19,454 nucleotides of DNA from DATEMU01 sp964414585. Lineage in GTDB: Bacteria; Planctomycetota; Phycisphaerae; UBA1845; UTPLA1. This document shows, piece after piece, positions 1-7,744 of the stretch (its first letter is position 1; every line of letters begins with the position of its first letter). The DNA lies in assembly GCA_964414585.1 (NCBI GenBank), contig CAYPXR010000020.1, positions 1-19,454 on the forward strand, read 5' to 3'. The position numbers and the translations under genes were made by a program. The notes below the pieces were generated by a model. That model was not told where the DNA came from. It searched no databases and saw only the letters and a program-made list of their open reading frames with translations.

Positions 1-63
1 TCGATCGCCGATCGAGTATGATGACGGTCTGCGCGGGCGACGATATCTCGACTCCTGATTGGC

Positions 64-275
64 GACCGCCGACATTTCGGCCCACTCAATTTCCTTGAAG
101 AACAGGCTCCCCGATCAAACGGGAGGGCTATCGACATTTTGGAACCCCGCTCGTGGACCCGCGCGCCCGCGCGGACCGCCGTCATTTCGGCCGATTCAAT
201 TTCCTCGAAAATCACGCTTCACGATCAAGCGCGAGGGCTATCAACATTTTGGAACCCCGCTCGTGGACCCGCGCG
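64..275. repeat. Two-copy tandem direct repeat, ~102 bp unit, 110 bp period
   Basis: Copies lie at 64-165 and 174-275, separated by 8 GC-rich bases. Aligned by eye they differ at about 12 of 102 positions. The last ~32 bases (ACATTTTGGAACCCCGCTCG onward) are identical, so divergence is concentrated in the first two thirds. Short ORFs run through both copies on the plus strand, but they overlap each other in several frames and resemble nothing known, so I do not call them genes. A perfect 6-bp inverted repeat (TCGATC/GATCGA) sits at 1-15. The repeat lies just past the 3' end of the AT-rich RHS-tip region and could mark an old duplication or insertion boundary. Confidence 0.8.
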
Positions 276-306
276 ATTGTTTGCACAATTCTTGATGATC
301 TTCGGA

Positions 307-792
307 TCATTTATTATCAGTTTCTCGGATGCGATCGAGATCAAATGGTGTACCACACTCAGGGCACTTGTCCGACATCAAACCCCAGAGACAGTAACCA
401 CATTGTTGGCAATAGCCGGAAGACCGTCTTTTCTTTGACGCTGGCAATAGCATCCCAATTGCAATCGGTAGCCCCCACCAACCCATAACCATTATCGCAG
501 GCTCAGAATATGACCGAATGTAATACATCCAACGGTACGTCAGAAGACTTGGCAGCATGAGGGTCGGCAATACAAAAAAAAACATGCCAACCAAGAATGC
601 CAGAAAATAGAAACACGCAATCGCCACTCGTACCCTCCCAACAAAGCGCCATCCTCCAAGAGCCGCAAATGCACAAAGTCCAATAGGTGGCGCAGCAAGT
701 CCGCAAAAGATAACAAGGATCGTTGCTGGATCTCCGTGGGCTAGCCAAACTATCGCCCTACTCGTAATAACAATAGCCAAAAGGACGTACAT
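307..792 (-). CDS. Small membrane protein with C-terminal zinc ribbon
   Basis: A 161-residue protein, probably in the cytoplasmic membrane. Hydrophobic stretches fall at about 3-18, 23-47, 54-84 and 98-117. A basic linker (SKKRRSS) follows, then a four-cysteine zinc ribbon with C128, C131, C143 and C146, spaced CxxC-x11-CxxC. The pattern CxxCGY...L...CPECGxPF is a common C-terminal module on planctomycete membrane proteins, and its exact role is unknown. The gene starts 181 bp downstream of the RHS gene on the same strand and shares the AT-rich composition of the RHS tip. That position is where polymorphic-toxin loci carry the immunity gene, so an immunity role is possible, but it is inferred from position only. 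ATG start; no clear Shine-Dalgarno sequence. Confidence 0.75.
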   Translation of the reverse strand: MYVLLAIVITSRAIVWLAHGDPATILVIFCGLAAPPIGLCAFAALGGWRFVGRVRVAIACFYFLAFLVGMFFFVLPTLMLPSLLTYRWMYYIRSYSEPAIMVMGWWGLPIAIGMLLPASKKRRSSGYCQQCGYCLWGLMSDKCPECGTPFDLDRIRETDNK

Positions 793-973
793 CGTTAACG
801 TAATACTACAATCATTACCGGATTTTTCTCTCGATGCTGATCATCTCGTTATTGCATGATGATTTCTCTGGCCAGCCTATGTGAAACATTATGCGATGAA
901 GATAAAGCTGGTTTTCTAGTTTTCTCAATGAAGCCGTGTCCAACGAATAACGGCTGGGGTAATAACACCTTTT

Positions 974-2965
974 CTAGCGATCGAATATCCTTCTTCGGCA
1001 ACCTTGTTGAACATGCGCATAGACGAATTCGACGAACTCCGCCGTCGCGCGAATCGCTGTGTCCCGCGCTCGCAGAAAAGCAGCGTATCCTAATCCGAAG
1101 GGCGGATTTCTACTGCGATATTGCGTAGTGCTTGCGAGGTCTACTGCATATCGATTGTGTGGACTGCCTAAACCATTCGGGTTATATCCACATGAATAGT
1201 AGATTACGCCGAAATGCTCGGAACCATCTCCTCCAAAAACCAGATCTAGTGAAAATGTCCTGGGGTAATATGGGTAATGCGCGACTTGGAAAATGTAGGT
1301 CCAGTCTTGCGGAAAACTTTCTACGTGGGCGCTATAAGCGGGCAACATCAGCGAACCTTCAATCCAGTCAGTATGCGAATAATAATCTTGAATTGAATGT
1401 AGAGTATTTCCCATTTTTTTAATTAGCTCGATAACAGATAGAGGATACTCAGCGTCACAAGGGGGTTCTGGGCCACACCAATGTCTAGAAATTGCGATCA
1501 ATTGTGACTGAAGCCAAAAGATATATTGCGGACTCTGGGCATGCATTTCATCGGCCAACGGATGTTCATAGTCTGTTTGTACATTCTCCCATGCAAGTCC
1601 ACGAAGATACTCAGCCTTTAATCTGTGGTTACTATTATGGTGTCCGACGATCGTGAAAAGCTCATGTAAGTATGGCTTAAATAGGCCAATCAAATCGAAT
1701 GATTTAATGGGTTCATTTGAAATGAATTGATAAAGGTTGTTTCCTCCCGCTTCCTCAATCGGATCCCGATTCCCCCACCGCCCCCAAAGCGGAAAATAGA
1801 AACGACGGCCGTAGTAGTATTGAACGGTCTCAGCATCAAAGTACTTGGTTGAGAAGCGGAACGGATTCGTCGTGGCGTAAGTTCCGCTCTGGGTCGTGTT
1901 GGTCTGATCGAGTAGGTTGTTGCCATACGGATCGTACTCGTATCGGGCGGCGATTGAGCCGTCAAACAGATCCATCGACTGTCCAACGTTGCCATTGGCG
2001 TCGTCGAAATAGAGAAAGTTCTTGTCGTCGTTGGGGCTAGATGTGCCTCGCGAATCGTAGGCAGCGAGCAATCCGCCGATCCCGCCAGCGCCCTGCATCG
2101 TGCCAGACAGGTCCAACCCCCAGGTGTACTTGCGGAGGATGGCGTTGCTGTTGAGCGCGTCAATCTCCATCAGCAAGTTCCACCCGTCGTAGACAAATCG
2201 CGTGTCCGCCGACGGCGACGTTTCCCACGCCCCCTCGTTGTTGTTCGCCGACGGGTCCCAGTTGTACGTCCGCTTGCGAATCCGCCGGTTCATGTAGTCG
2301 TAATCGTACTGGCAATACTTGGCCCCTTCGCCGGGCGTCTTGGCCACGACGAAGCTCAGCCGGTTCTCCAGGTCCCAGTAGTAATTCCAGTTCGCGTCGC
2401 TCGTCAGGTTTCCGTCGGCGTCGTAGGTCGGCTCCTCGCACACCGGCGGCAGCGGCGGAGGGCAAATCTCCGTGTACTGGTTCAAGTTATTCGACGTGTA
2501 GGACGTGGCATCATCGTCGCCATTGGCGTGCGTAAGGCGGTTGCCGATCGGGTCGTAGGCATAGACGCGCCGCCGCGCGACGATCTCGCTGCCGGGGTTC
2601 TGCAAATCACTGCCCGCGTAGGTCGTCGCGCCCGTCAACTCGTTCCGCGCGTTGTACCCGTATTGCTCGTAGTGATCGCCGAGCGTGTCCGTAAACGCCG
2701 AGCCGGTGCGGACCACGCTGGTCCGGCGGGCCAAGATATCGTTCTGGTACTCGTACTTCGACACGCTCGTCGTGCCCCAGTTATTTTCGACGCTCGAAAT
2801 CAAGTCGCGCTGTGGCTCATAGCTTTTGACGCTCGATGCCAAAACCGTCCCGCCGCTGTCCTTGATCTCGACCTTGGAGATCAGGTCGCTGAGCGGCTCG
2901 TTGTTCGTGCCCGTTACCCGACTGTACTCCGCCTTCCCGCCCGACGGCAGGCCCGGGCCGGTCAC
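974..2965 (-). CDS. RHS-repeat protein, 5'-truncated, with Het-C/phospholipase C-like C-terminal domain
   Basis: 663 residues. Residues 1-428 are RHS/YD beta strands (YDADGNLT, RYEYDPYGN) ending in the RHS-associated core: YYYGRRFY, WGNRDPIEEAGGNNLYQF and DLIGL at 422-428. Residues 429-663 are a separate domain. It contains HELFT at 434, HH at 442-443 and LHSIQDYYSHTDW at 522-534, whose H523-x3-D527-x3-H531 pattern resembles the metal site of Het-C and zinc-dependent phospholipase C-type proteins. The tail-coding DNA (974-1683) is clearly richer in A+T than the core. The frame opens with GTG and no ribosome binding site. Only ten codons precede it before an in-frame stop at 2996-2998, and no RHS strands are seen further upstream. 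Full RHS proteins are normally much longer and secreted, so this is a 5' remnant or an orphan tip. The RHS identity is firm, the toxin call moderate. Confidence 0.85.
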   Translation of the reverse strand: MTGPGLPSGGKAEYSRVTGTNNEPLSDLISKVEIKDSGGTVLASSVKSYEPQRDLISSVENNWGTTSVSKYEYQNDILARRTSVVRTGSAFTDTLGDHYEQYGYNARNELTGATTYAGSDLQNPGSEIVARRRVYAYDPIGNRLTHANGDDDATSYTSNNLNQYTEICPPPLPPVCEEPTYDADGNLTSDANWNYYWDLENRLSFVVAKTPGEGAKYCQYDYDYMNRRIRKRTYNWDPSANNNEGAWETSPSADTRFVYDGWNLLMEIDALNSNAILRKYTWGLDLSGTMQGAGGIGGLLAAYDSRGTSSPNDDKNFLYFDDANGNVGQSMDLFDGSIAARYEYDPYGNNLLDQTNTTQSGTYATTNPFRFSTKYFDAETVQYYYGRRFYFPLWGRWGNRDPIEEAGGNNLYQFISNEPIKSFDLIGLFKPYLHELFTIVGHHNSNHRLKAEYLRGLAWENVQTDYEHPLADEMHAQSPQYIFWLQSQLIAISRHWCGPEPPCDAEYPLSVIELIKKMGNTLHSIQDYYSHTDWIEGSLMLPAYSAHVESFPQDWTYIFQVAHYPYYPRTFSLDLVFGGDGSEHFGVIYYSCGYNPNGLGSPHNRYAVDLASTTQYRSRNPPFGLGYAAFLRARDTAIRATAEFVEFVYAHVQQGCRRRIFDR

Positions 2966-3151
2966 GCTCTGGAACCGTCCCAGGGAATGACCAGCTTAAA
3001 GTATTGTACCCGTCGGTCTGAAAGTTCAAATCGGGTTCGCGGCCATGCCCATCGGTGTCCAAGCGTTGCCGGCAAGGCCATTGGAGAGTTTTGATGCCGC
3101 CAGGCTGAAATCTCTATCGGGCAAGTCCTGTGAGATTTCCGAGATACCATC

Positions 3152-3157
3152 TATAAT
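3152..3157 (+). promoter_or_regulatory. Consensus -10 box for the moxR operon
   Basis: A perfect TATAAT lies 45 bp upstream of the moxR-like start codon. The -35 region 17 bp further upstream (about 3129-3134) is a poor match to TTGACA. The predicted start of transcription, around 3164, falls at the left arm of the leader hairpin. It is the only strong -10 match I saw between the truncated RHS gene and this operon. Confidence 0.5.
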
Positions 3158-3163
3158 GGAGAG

Positions 3164-3187
3164 TCCGGCCGGGAGAGCGTGGCCGGA
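3164..3187 (+). promoter_or_regulatory. Leader stem-loop in front of moxR
   Basis: Perfect 7-bp arms TCCGGCC (3164-3170) and GGCCGGA (3181-3187) flank a 10-base loop. If transcription starts about 7 bases after the TATAAT at 3152, the hairpin would be at or very near the 5' end of the mRNA. The likely ribosome binding site AGGTG (3190-3194) and the ATG at 3203 follow. It has no U-tract and is not a terminator. It may stabilise the 5' end or influence translation. Confidence 0.5.
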
Positions 3188-3202
3188 GCAGGTGCCTAAC
3201 CG

Positions 3203-4165
3203 ATGACGACCGCGGCGATGGTGGAACGCGAGGGATTGTTCGAGAAGCTCGGCCAGCTTCGCGCCAATATCGAATCCGTCTTCATCGGAAAGACCGAGGC
3301 CATTTCGCAGATTCTCATCGGGCTCCTTTCCCGCGGCCATGTGCTCATTGAGGACGTCCCCGGCGTCGGGAAGACCGTCTTGGCACGGGCGTTGGCGAAG
3401 AGCATCGACTGCCGATTTTCACGGATTCAACTGACGCCGGACCTGCTCCCGTCGGACATCCTCGGCGTCAGCATCTACAACGAGACGACCGGGATGTTCG
3501 ACCACAAGAAGGGGCCGATTTTCGCGAACATCGTTCTGGCCGACGAGATCAATCGCACAACGCCGCGCACGCAATCAGCCCTGCTGGAAGTGATGAACGA
3601 GAATCAGGTCACGGTGGACGGCCAGCCGGTCCCGCTCGAGCAGCCGTTCATGGTCGTCGCGACGCAGAATCCCTTTGAATTCGAGGGGACCTATTATCTA
3701 CCTGAAAACCAGTTGGACCGCTTTATCCTGCGCATTCGCATCGGCTATCCGTCGCGCGAGGATGAGCGGCAGATTCTGTTGCAACAGCCGGACCGGGCTC
3801 CGCTCGAAGCGTTGAAGCCGGTGATGGAGGCGGCGGACATCGTTCAACTGCAACTGCTGACCGATCAGGTGCGAGTCGACGACAGCCTCATGGGCTATCT
3901 CCAGGACATCGTCGAGGCGACGCGGCGGCACGATTCCTTTGAAGTCGGCGTCTCCCCGCGCGGGGCGCTGGCGCTCATGCGCGCCGCCCGGGCTTCCGCA
4001 TTGCTCCATCGACGCGAATACGCCGTACCGGACGACATCAAGCTTCTCGCCCGCCCGGTCTTCGCCCATCGCGTCGTCAGCAAGTCGTACCTTCGCGACG
4101 GCCATGCGGCGTCGCCCGACCAGATCCTTCTGGAAATCCTGGAACAAATTCCCGTTCCGACTTGA
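3203..4165 (+). CDS. MoxR-family AAA+ ATPase
   Basis: 320 residues, the usual length for the family. Walker A is DVPGVGKT at 51-58 (K57, T58). Walker B is VLADEINR at 111-118 (D114, E115), followed by the RTTPRTQSALLEVMNE segment typical of MoxR. TQNPFEFEGTYYLPENQLDRF supplies the sensor 1 and arginine-finger region, and VGVSPRGALAL lies in the C-terminal helical lid. MoxR ATPases are cytoplasmic, chaperone-like enzymes thought to remodel or activate partner proteins, often ones encoded beside DUF58 genes. Here a DUF58 gene follows after 63 bp and a transglutaminase after that, all in one direction. Start chosen at ATG 3203, with AGGTG 8 bases upstream. Confidence 0.95.
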   Translation: MTTAAMVEREGLFEKLGQLRANIESVFIGKTEAISQILIGLLSRGHVLIEDVPGVGKTVLARALAKSIDCRFSRIQLTPDLLPSDILGVSIYNETTGMFDHKKGPIFANIVLADEINRTTPRTQSALLEVMNENQVTVDGQPVPLEQPFMVVATQNPFEFEGTYYLPENQLDRFILRIRIGYPSREDERQILLQQPDRAPLEALKPVMEAADIVQLQLLTDQVRVDDSLMGYLQDIVEATRRHDSFEVGVSPRGALALMRAARASALLHRREYAVPDDIKLLARPVFAHRVVSKSYLRDGHAASPDQILLEILEQIPVPT

Positions 4166-4228
4166 TCGGGGAGGAAACAAACCTCAGCGATTGCGCGTGA
4201 CCGCGCATTTCCCGGTGATGACCGTCTC

Positions 4229-5488
4229 ATGCCGCGTTTCTTCCGAAAACGAACGATCGCCAAGCGGCTTCCCACGCACGGATTTCGTATCACTCGAGGC
4301 GGCGTCCTCTTTTGTCTCGGGACGTTACTCGTGGCCATGGCGGCCATCGACTCCGATATGAATCTCCTGATGCTGCTGCTGGGCCTGGGCCTGGCGGCGC
4401 TGGTGCTCAACGGTTTCTCGGGCTGGCGAACGCTGCGCGGGCTCACGGTCCGCCGCCTGTTGCCCGACGTGGCGGTCGTGGGCCAGCCGATGGAGATTCG
4501 CTACAGCGTGACCAACCATCGCGCGTGGAACGGCGCCCGCGGCATCCGGCTCATCGACGCGCTTCCCGCGAACGGCGCCATGGTCTCTCCCGAGTCGTAC
4601 CTCCCGCTGTTGCGTCCGCAGGAAACGGTCGTTCATACGGTCCCCGCGGTCGCCGCCCGTCGCGGGCGGGTTCGCTTCTCGGCGATCCGCCTGTCCATGG
4701 GCTTTCCCTTTGGCATCTTCGACAAGTCCGTCGTCAGTCCCGCGGAGGCGAATCTGGTCGTCCTGCCCGCGTTGGCGCGGCTGCGGGGTGACGTCCTTCG
4801 CGCCTCGCGCATGGCGGATGCGACGAGCAACGGCCTGCTGTTGTCCCGGTCCAAGGGCGACGAGGAGTTTTTCGGCCTGCGGGAGTTCCGCCCGGGGGAC
4901 AATCCTCGTCGCATTCACTGGCGACGGTCCGCGCAGACGGGCCAGCTCATGATCCGGGAGATGGCCAATACCCGCGAGGCGCAGATCTGGTGCGCGGTCC
5001 ATACGGGCTGCGACCCACGCGACGTGCAACTGACAATGCGATTGGAATCGGCCATCAGCGCGGCGGCGACGGTGATCTGCGACGCGCTGGAGCGCGGGAC
5101 CAAGGTCGGTTTGATCTGCAACGGCGAGCCGTTGGCGATCCTTCCGCCGGCGGGGGGGCGGCCGCGGCGCCTGCGTCTGTTACGGGAACTGGCGATCCGC
5201 GTCGCGAACTCAAACGATGAATTGACGCCGCACATTCGGCGGATGTCGTGGCCGTCGCGCTGGCGGGGGAGTTGCCTGCTCTTCGCGGCGCTGGACAGCG
5301 ACGATCTTCGCGCGGCGGCGAAGTCACTCTCGGCCGCCATCGGGCCGACCACCACCTACGTGGCCGGAACCCCGGCCTTTGACGCGATGTTTTCGTTGCC
5401 CGGCAGCCCGATTCCCCTCGCTTCTAAACCCCAGGGGTCGGTCGGCTCCGCGGCGAACGACGCCCGATCGATCAGGAGCAGCGCATGA
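4229..5488 (+). CDS. DUF58 domain-containing membrane protein
   Basis: 419 residues. Two hydrophobic segments near residues 28-63 (GVLFCLGTLLVAMAAI and LLMLLLGLGLAALVL) anchor the N-terminus. A beta-rich region follows. The DUF58 signature GDEEFFGLREFRPGDNPRRI begins at residue 210 and continues to HWRRSAQ. DUF58 proteins have a von Willebrand A-like C-terminal part and are nearly always encoded next to moxR; their molecular role is unsettled. The gene lies between the MoxR ATPase and the transglutaminase, and its TGA overlaps the next start in an ATGA arrangement, which suggests translational coupling. Start taken at ATG 4229; upstream ribosome-binding signal is weak. Confidence 0.93.
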   Translation: MPRFFRKRTIAKRLPTHGFRITRGGVLFCLGTLLVAMAAIDSDMNLLMLLLGLGLAALVLNGFSGWRTLRGLTVRRLLPDVAVVGQPMEIRYSVTNHRAWNGARGIRLIDALPANGAMVSPESYLPLLRPQETVVHTVPAVAARRGRVRFSAIRLSMGFPFGIFDKSVVSPAEANLVVLPALARLRGDVLRASRMADATSNGLLLSRSKGDEEFFGLREFRPGDNPRRIHWRRSAQTGQLMIREMANTREAQIWCAVHTGCDPRDVQLTMRLESAISAAATVICDALERGTKVGLICNGEPLAILPPAGGRPRRLRLLRELAIRVANSNDELTPHIRRMSWPSRWRGSCLLFAALDSDDLRAAAKSLSAAIGPTTTYVAGTPAFDAMFSLPGSPIPLASKPQGSVGSAANDARSIRSSA

Positions 5489-7731
5489 AGCCCATGAGCC
5501 TGATGCATATAGGGCTTCTCGGGCTGGCCCTGGTCAATATGCTGCCCATTATCCAGGTGGAGAATTCCTGGGGCATCAGTTCACTCGTCTTCGCCGGGGC
5601 GCTGCTCAGTTGTCTCCTGGCGAAACCGGAGGGCGGCACGCGTTTGCCGTCGGACGCGGTCTATGCGATGGTCGGGATCGCATCGCTCTATCTGCTTTAC
5701 GAGATGTTCTGGCCGCACGAAGAGCCGACCATTTATATCATCGACTTGGCGCACTTCATGATTTTCCTGGGGTGCTGCAAATTCTTCGAGCTGCGGACCC
5801 ATCGCGATGCGGCCCTGGTCATGGTCATTTCCGCCTTGCTGGTCTTGATCAGCGCGTTTGTCACGGCCAGCCCGCTCTTCGGCATCGTCGTGGTGATCGA
5901 TATCACTTTGGGCGTTGCGTGGCTCCTCGCTTTTCAATCGCAACGGGACGCGGAAATCGTGCTCGAACGAAGGAAACTGGACTGGCGCCGTGCGGGCGTG
6001 GGTCCTCCGCCGGCCGAACCGGAATGGAATCGCTCCGCCGTTGGCGGTTATGTCGGCACGACGGTCTGGTGTTCCGCCGGTCTCGCCGTGATGGGGCTTC
6101 TGTTGTTCGTGGCCATCCCGCGAGGGGTGGGGCGCGGATTTTTCGGCCGAATTCAGGGCGTCATGCCGGCGGCCGTGACCGGCTTTACCGACCAGATCCA
6201 ACTCGGCGAAACTCCGATGTTCGAAGACGAAACGCCGGTGATGCGCGTCCGAATCCGAAGCACCCGGCGGAATTTCAAGCCTGAAGACTATCAGCCCTAC
6301 ATGAGAGGAATGACGTTCGAGCGGTACGACCAGGGCGGCTGGCACCCGCTGCGAAAATCTCCGCGCCTGGTGGAAACGGCGCCGGAAGGCGCCCTGACGG
6401 AGCTCTCGGAGCTGGCGGACCGGGCGTCCGAGGATCGAATCATCGTGCAGGAGATTTCCCTCGAGCACCTTTCCGCGGGATGTTTGTTCTCGACTTACCC
6501 GCCGCTGGCCATTGCGACGAGGGACCTCAAGTCGGTCAAAATCGATCAGACCGATCTCTCGTTGCAGACGGAGGATCATCCGCGAGGCGGTATTGATTAC
6601 ACCATTCTATCGCTGGCCGCGCCCGAAAAAGGGGAACTGACGAAGCTCGATCCGCTCCCGCCCAAGCGAACCCGGCCCGGCAGCGTTTCATTGATTGCTC
6701 CGGAGGTTCGGCGGTTCGCCAGAAGTTTCTTCGCGCGCTACGGCGATGCGTCGGATCCGAAACAGCGCGAGCGACTGGTCAGGCGGGCCTGCGAATTCCT
6801 GACGTCCGGAGCTTATCAATACACCCTCAGTCGTGGTCGCCAGGTTCGCGGCGTCGATCCCATTCAGGACTTTCTGTTTGAAAACAAACGAGGCCATTGC
6901 GAATACTTCGCCTCGGCGCTGGCGGTTTTGTGTCAGGCCGTCGACATTCCGGCGCGGCTGGTTAACGGTTATTACGGCGGCGATTACAATTCGATCGGCG
7001 GCTATCGCCAGTTTCGTCAGAATGACGCGCATGCCTGGGTGGAGGTCTACCTCCCCGACAGAGGCTGGGTGACGTTCGATCCCAGTCCCGCCAATCCGAC
7101 GCGCGACGCCGCCGAGGACGACGGGCTCTGGTCCCGATCGCAGCGTTGGATGGATTACCTCCAGTTCAAATGGTCGTCGCTGGTCTCCTTCGACGCCGAC
7201 AGCCGGTACCACCTGGTCGACCGCGTCACGGCGTGGCTGGGGCGTTTGAACGAAAGCGGCGACCATGGGCCGGCCACGTTGTCCTCGACGATCCTCGCTT
7301 TTCTGTGGGGGCCGGAATTGTTGTCGCTCTGGCAGCGCTGTTTTTACTGGCTGCTGCTCCTGTTATGCCTGATGTTCGTCATCCTGACGATGCGCGTCCT
7401 GGCGATCCTTTCGCTCATGGCCAAGGAGCGGCTCGCGTTTGGTCGGCAACGCCCCGGATGGCAGTGGGCCCGGCGAACGGATGCGCGATTCTATGATCGT
7501 TTGCTGTTGTTGCTGGCCAACAAGGGCCACGTCAAAGCCGCCTCGGCGTCCCCCCGCGAATTCGCCCTGGAGTTGGCCAGGTCCTATCGGGACTTGGCGG
7601 AGTTGCCGCGTCTGACGGAATGGTTTTATGAAGTCCAGTACGGACATCGAACGCTGGAACGCGAGCAGGCGGCCCACGTAAAGGAATTTCTACAGCGCCT
7701 GCGTGAAGACTCGCCGTTCGGAACGCGTTGA
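5485..7731 (+). CDS. TgpA-like membrane transglutaminase (DUF3488-transglutaminase-DUF4129)
   Basis: 748 residues. About six membrane segments occupy residues 5-150, and a seventh lies at about 191-211. A large extracytoplasmic region then carries the transglutaminase core. The catalytic triad is visible as C472 in RGHCEYFASAL, H516 in NDAHAWVEVY and D532 in TFDPSP. Another membrane segment lies at about 614-645, followed by a cytoplasmic DUF4129-like tail (ASPREFALEL, LTEWFYEVQYG). This is the domain order of TgpA-type proteins, which are essential in Pseudomonas aeruginosa. The natural substrate here is unknown; cross-linking or proteolysis of envelope proteins is possible. It is the last gene of the MoxR-DUF58 operon, with AGGAG at 5475-5479 before its ATG. 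It ends 13 bp from the stop of the convergent metallopeptidase gene. Confidence 0.94.
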   Translation: MKPMSLMHIGLLGLALVNMLPIIQVENSWGISSLVFAGALLSCLLAKPEGGTRLPSDAVYAMVGIASLYLLYEMFWPHEEPTIYIIDLAHFMIFLGCCKFFELRTHRDAALVMVISALLVLISAFVTASPLFGIVVVIDITLGVAWLLAFQSQRDAEIVLERRKLDWRRAGVGPPPAEPEWNRSAVGGYVGTTVWCSAGLAVMGLLLFVAIPRGVGRGFFGRIQGVMPAAVTGFTDQIQLGETPMFEDETPVMRVRIRSTRRNFKPEDYQPYMRGMTFERYDQGGWHPLRKSPRLVETAPEGALTELSELADRASEDRIIVQEISLEHLSAGCLFSTYPPLAIATRDLKSVKIDQTDLSLQTEDHPRGGIDYTILSLAAPEKGELTKLDPLPPKRTRPGSVSLIAPEVRRFARSFFARYGDASDPKQRERLVRRACEFLTSGAYQYTLSRGRQVRGVDPIQDFLFENKRGHCEYFASALAVLCQAVDIPARLVNGYYGGDYNSIGGYRQFRQNDAHAWVEVYLPDRGWVTFDPSPANPTRDAAEDDGLWSRSQRWMDYLQFKWSSLVSFDADSRYHLVDRVTAWLGRLNESGDHGPATLSSTILAFLWGPELLSLWQRCFYWLLLLLCLMFVILTMRVLAILSLMAKERLAFGRQRPGWQWARRTDARFYDRLLLLLANKGHVKAASASPREFALELARSYRDLAELPRLTEWFYEVQYGHRTLEREQAAHVKEFLQRLREDSPFGTR

Positions 7732-7744
7732 CAAACCGACCCAT

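Noticed and set aside
59..488. Overlapping short plus-strand ORFs in the tandem repeat
   Set aside because: Three frames overlap within the repeat, have no motif and partly oppose the 161-residue gene; they arise from the duplicated GC-rich sequence.
856..1128. 90-residue plus-strand ORF
   Set aside because: It lies mostly antisense to the RHS tip, with no ribosome binding site or recognisable domain.
2528..3094. 188-residue plus-strand ORF antisense to the RHS core
   Set aside because: A mirror frame of biased RHS codons, with no family features; the RHS frame is clearly the coding one.
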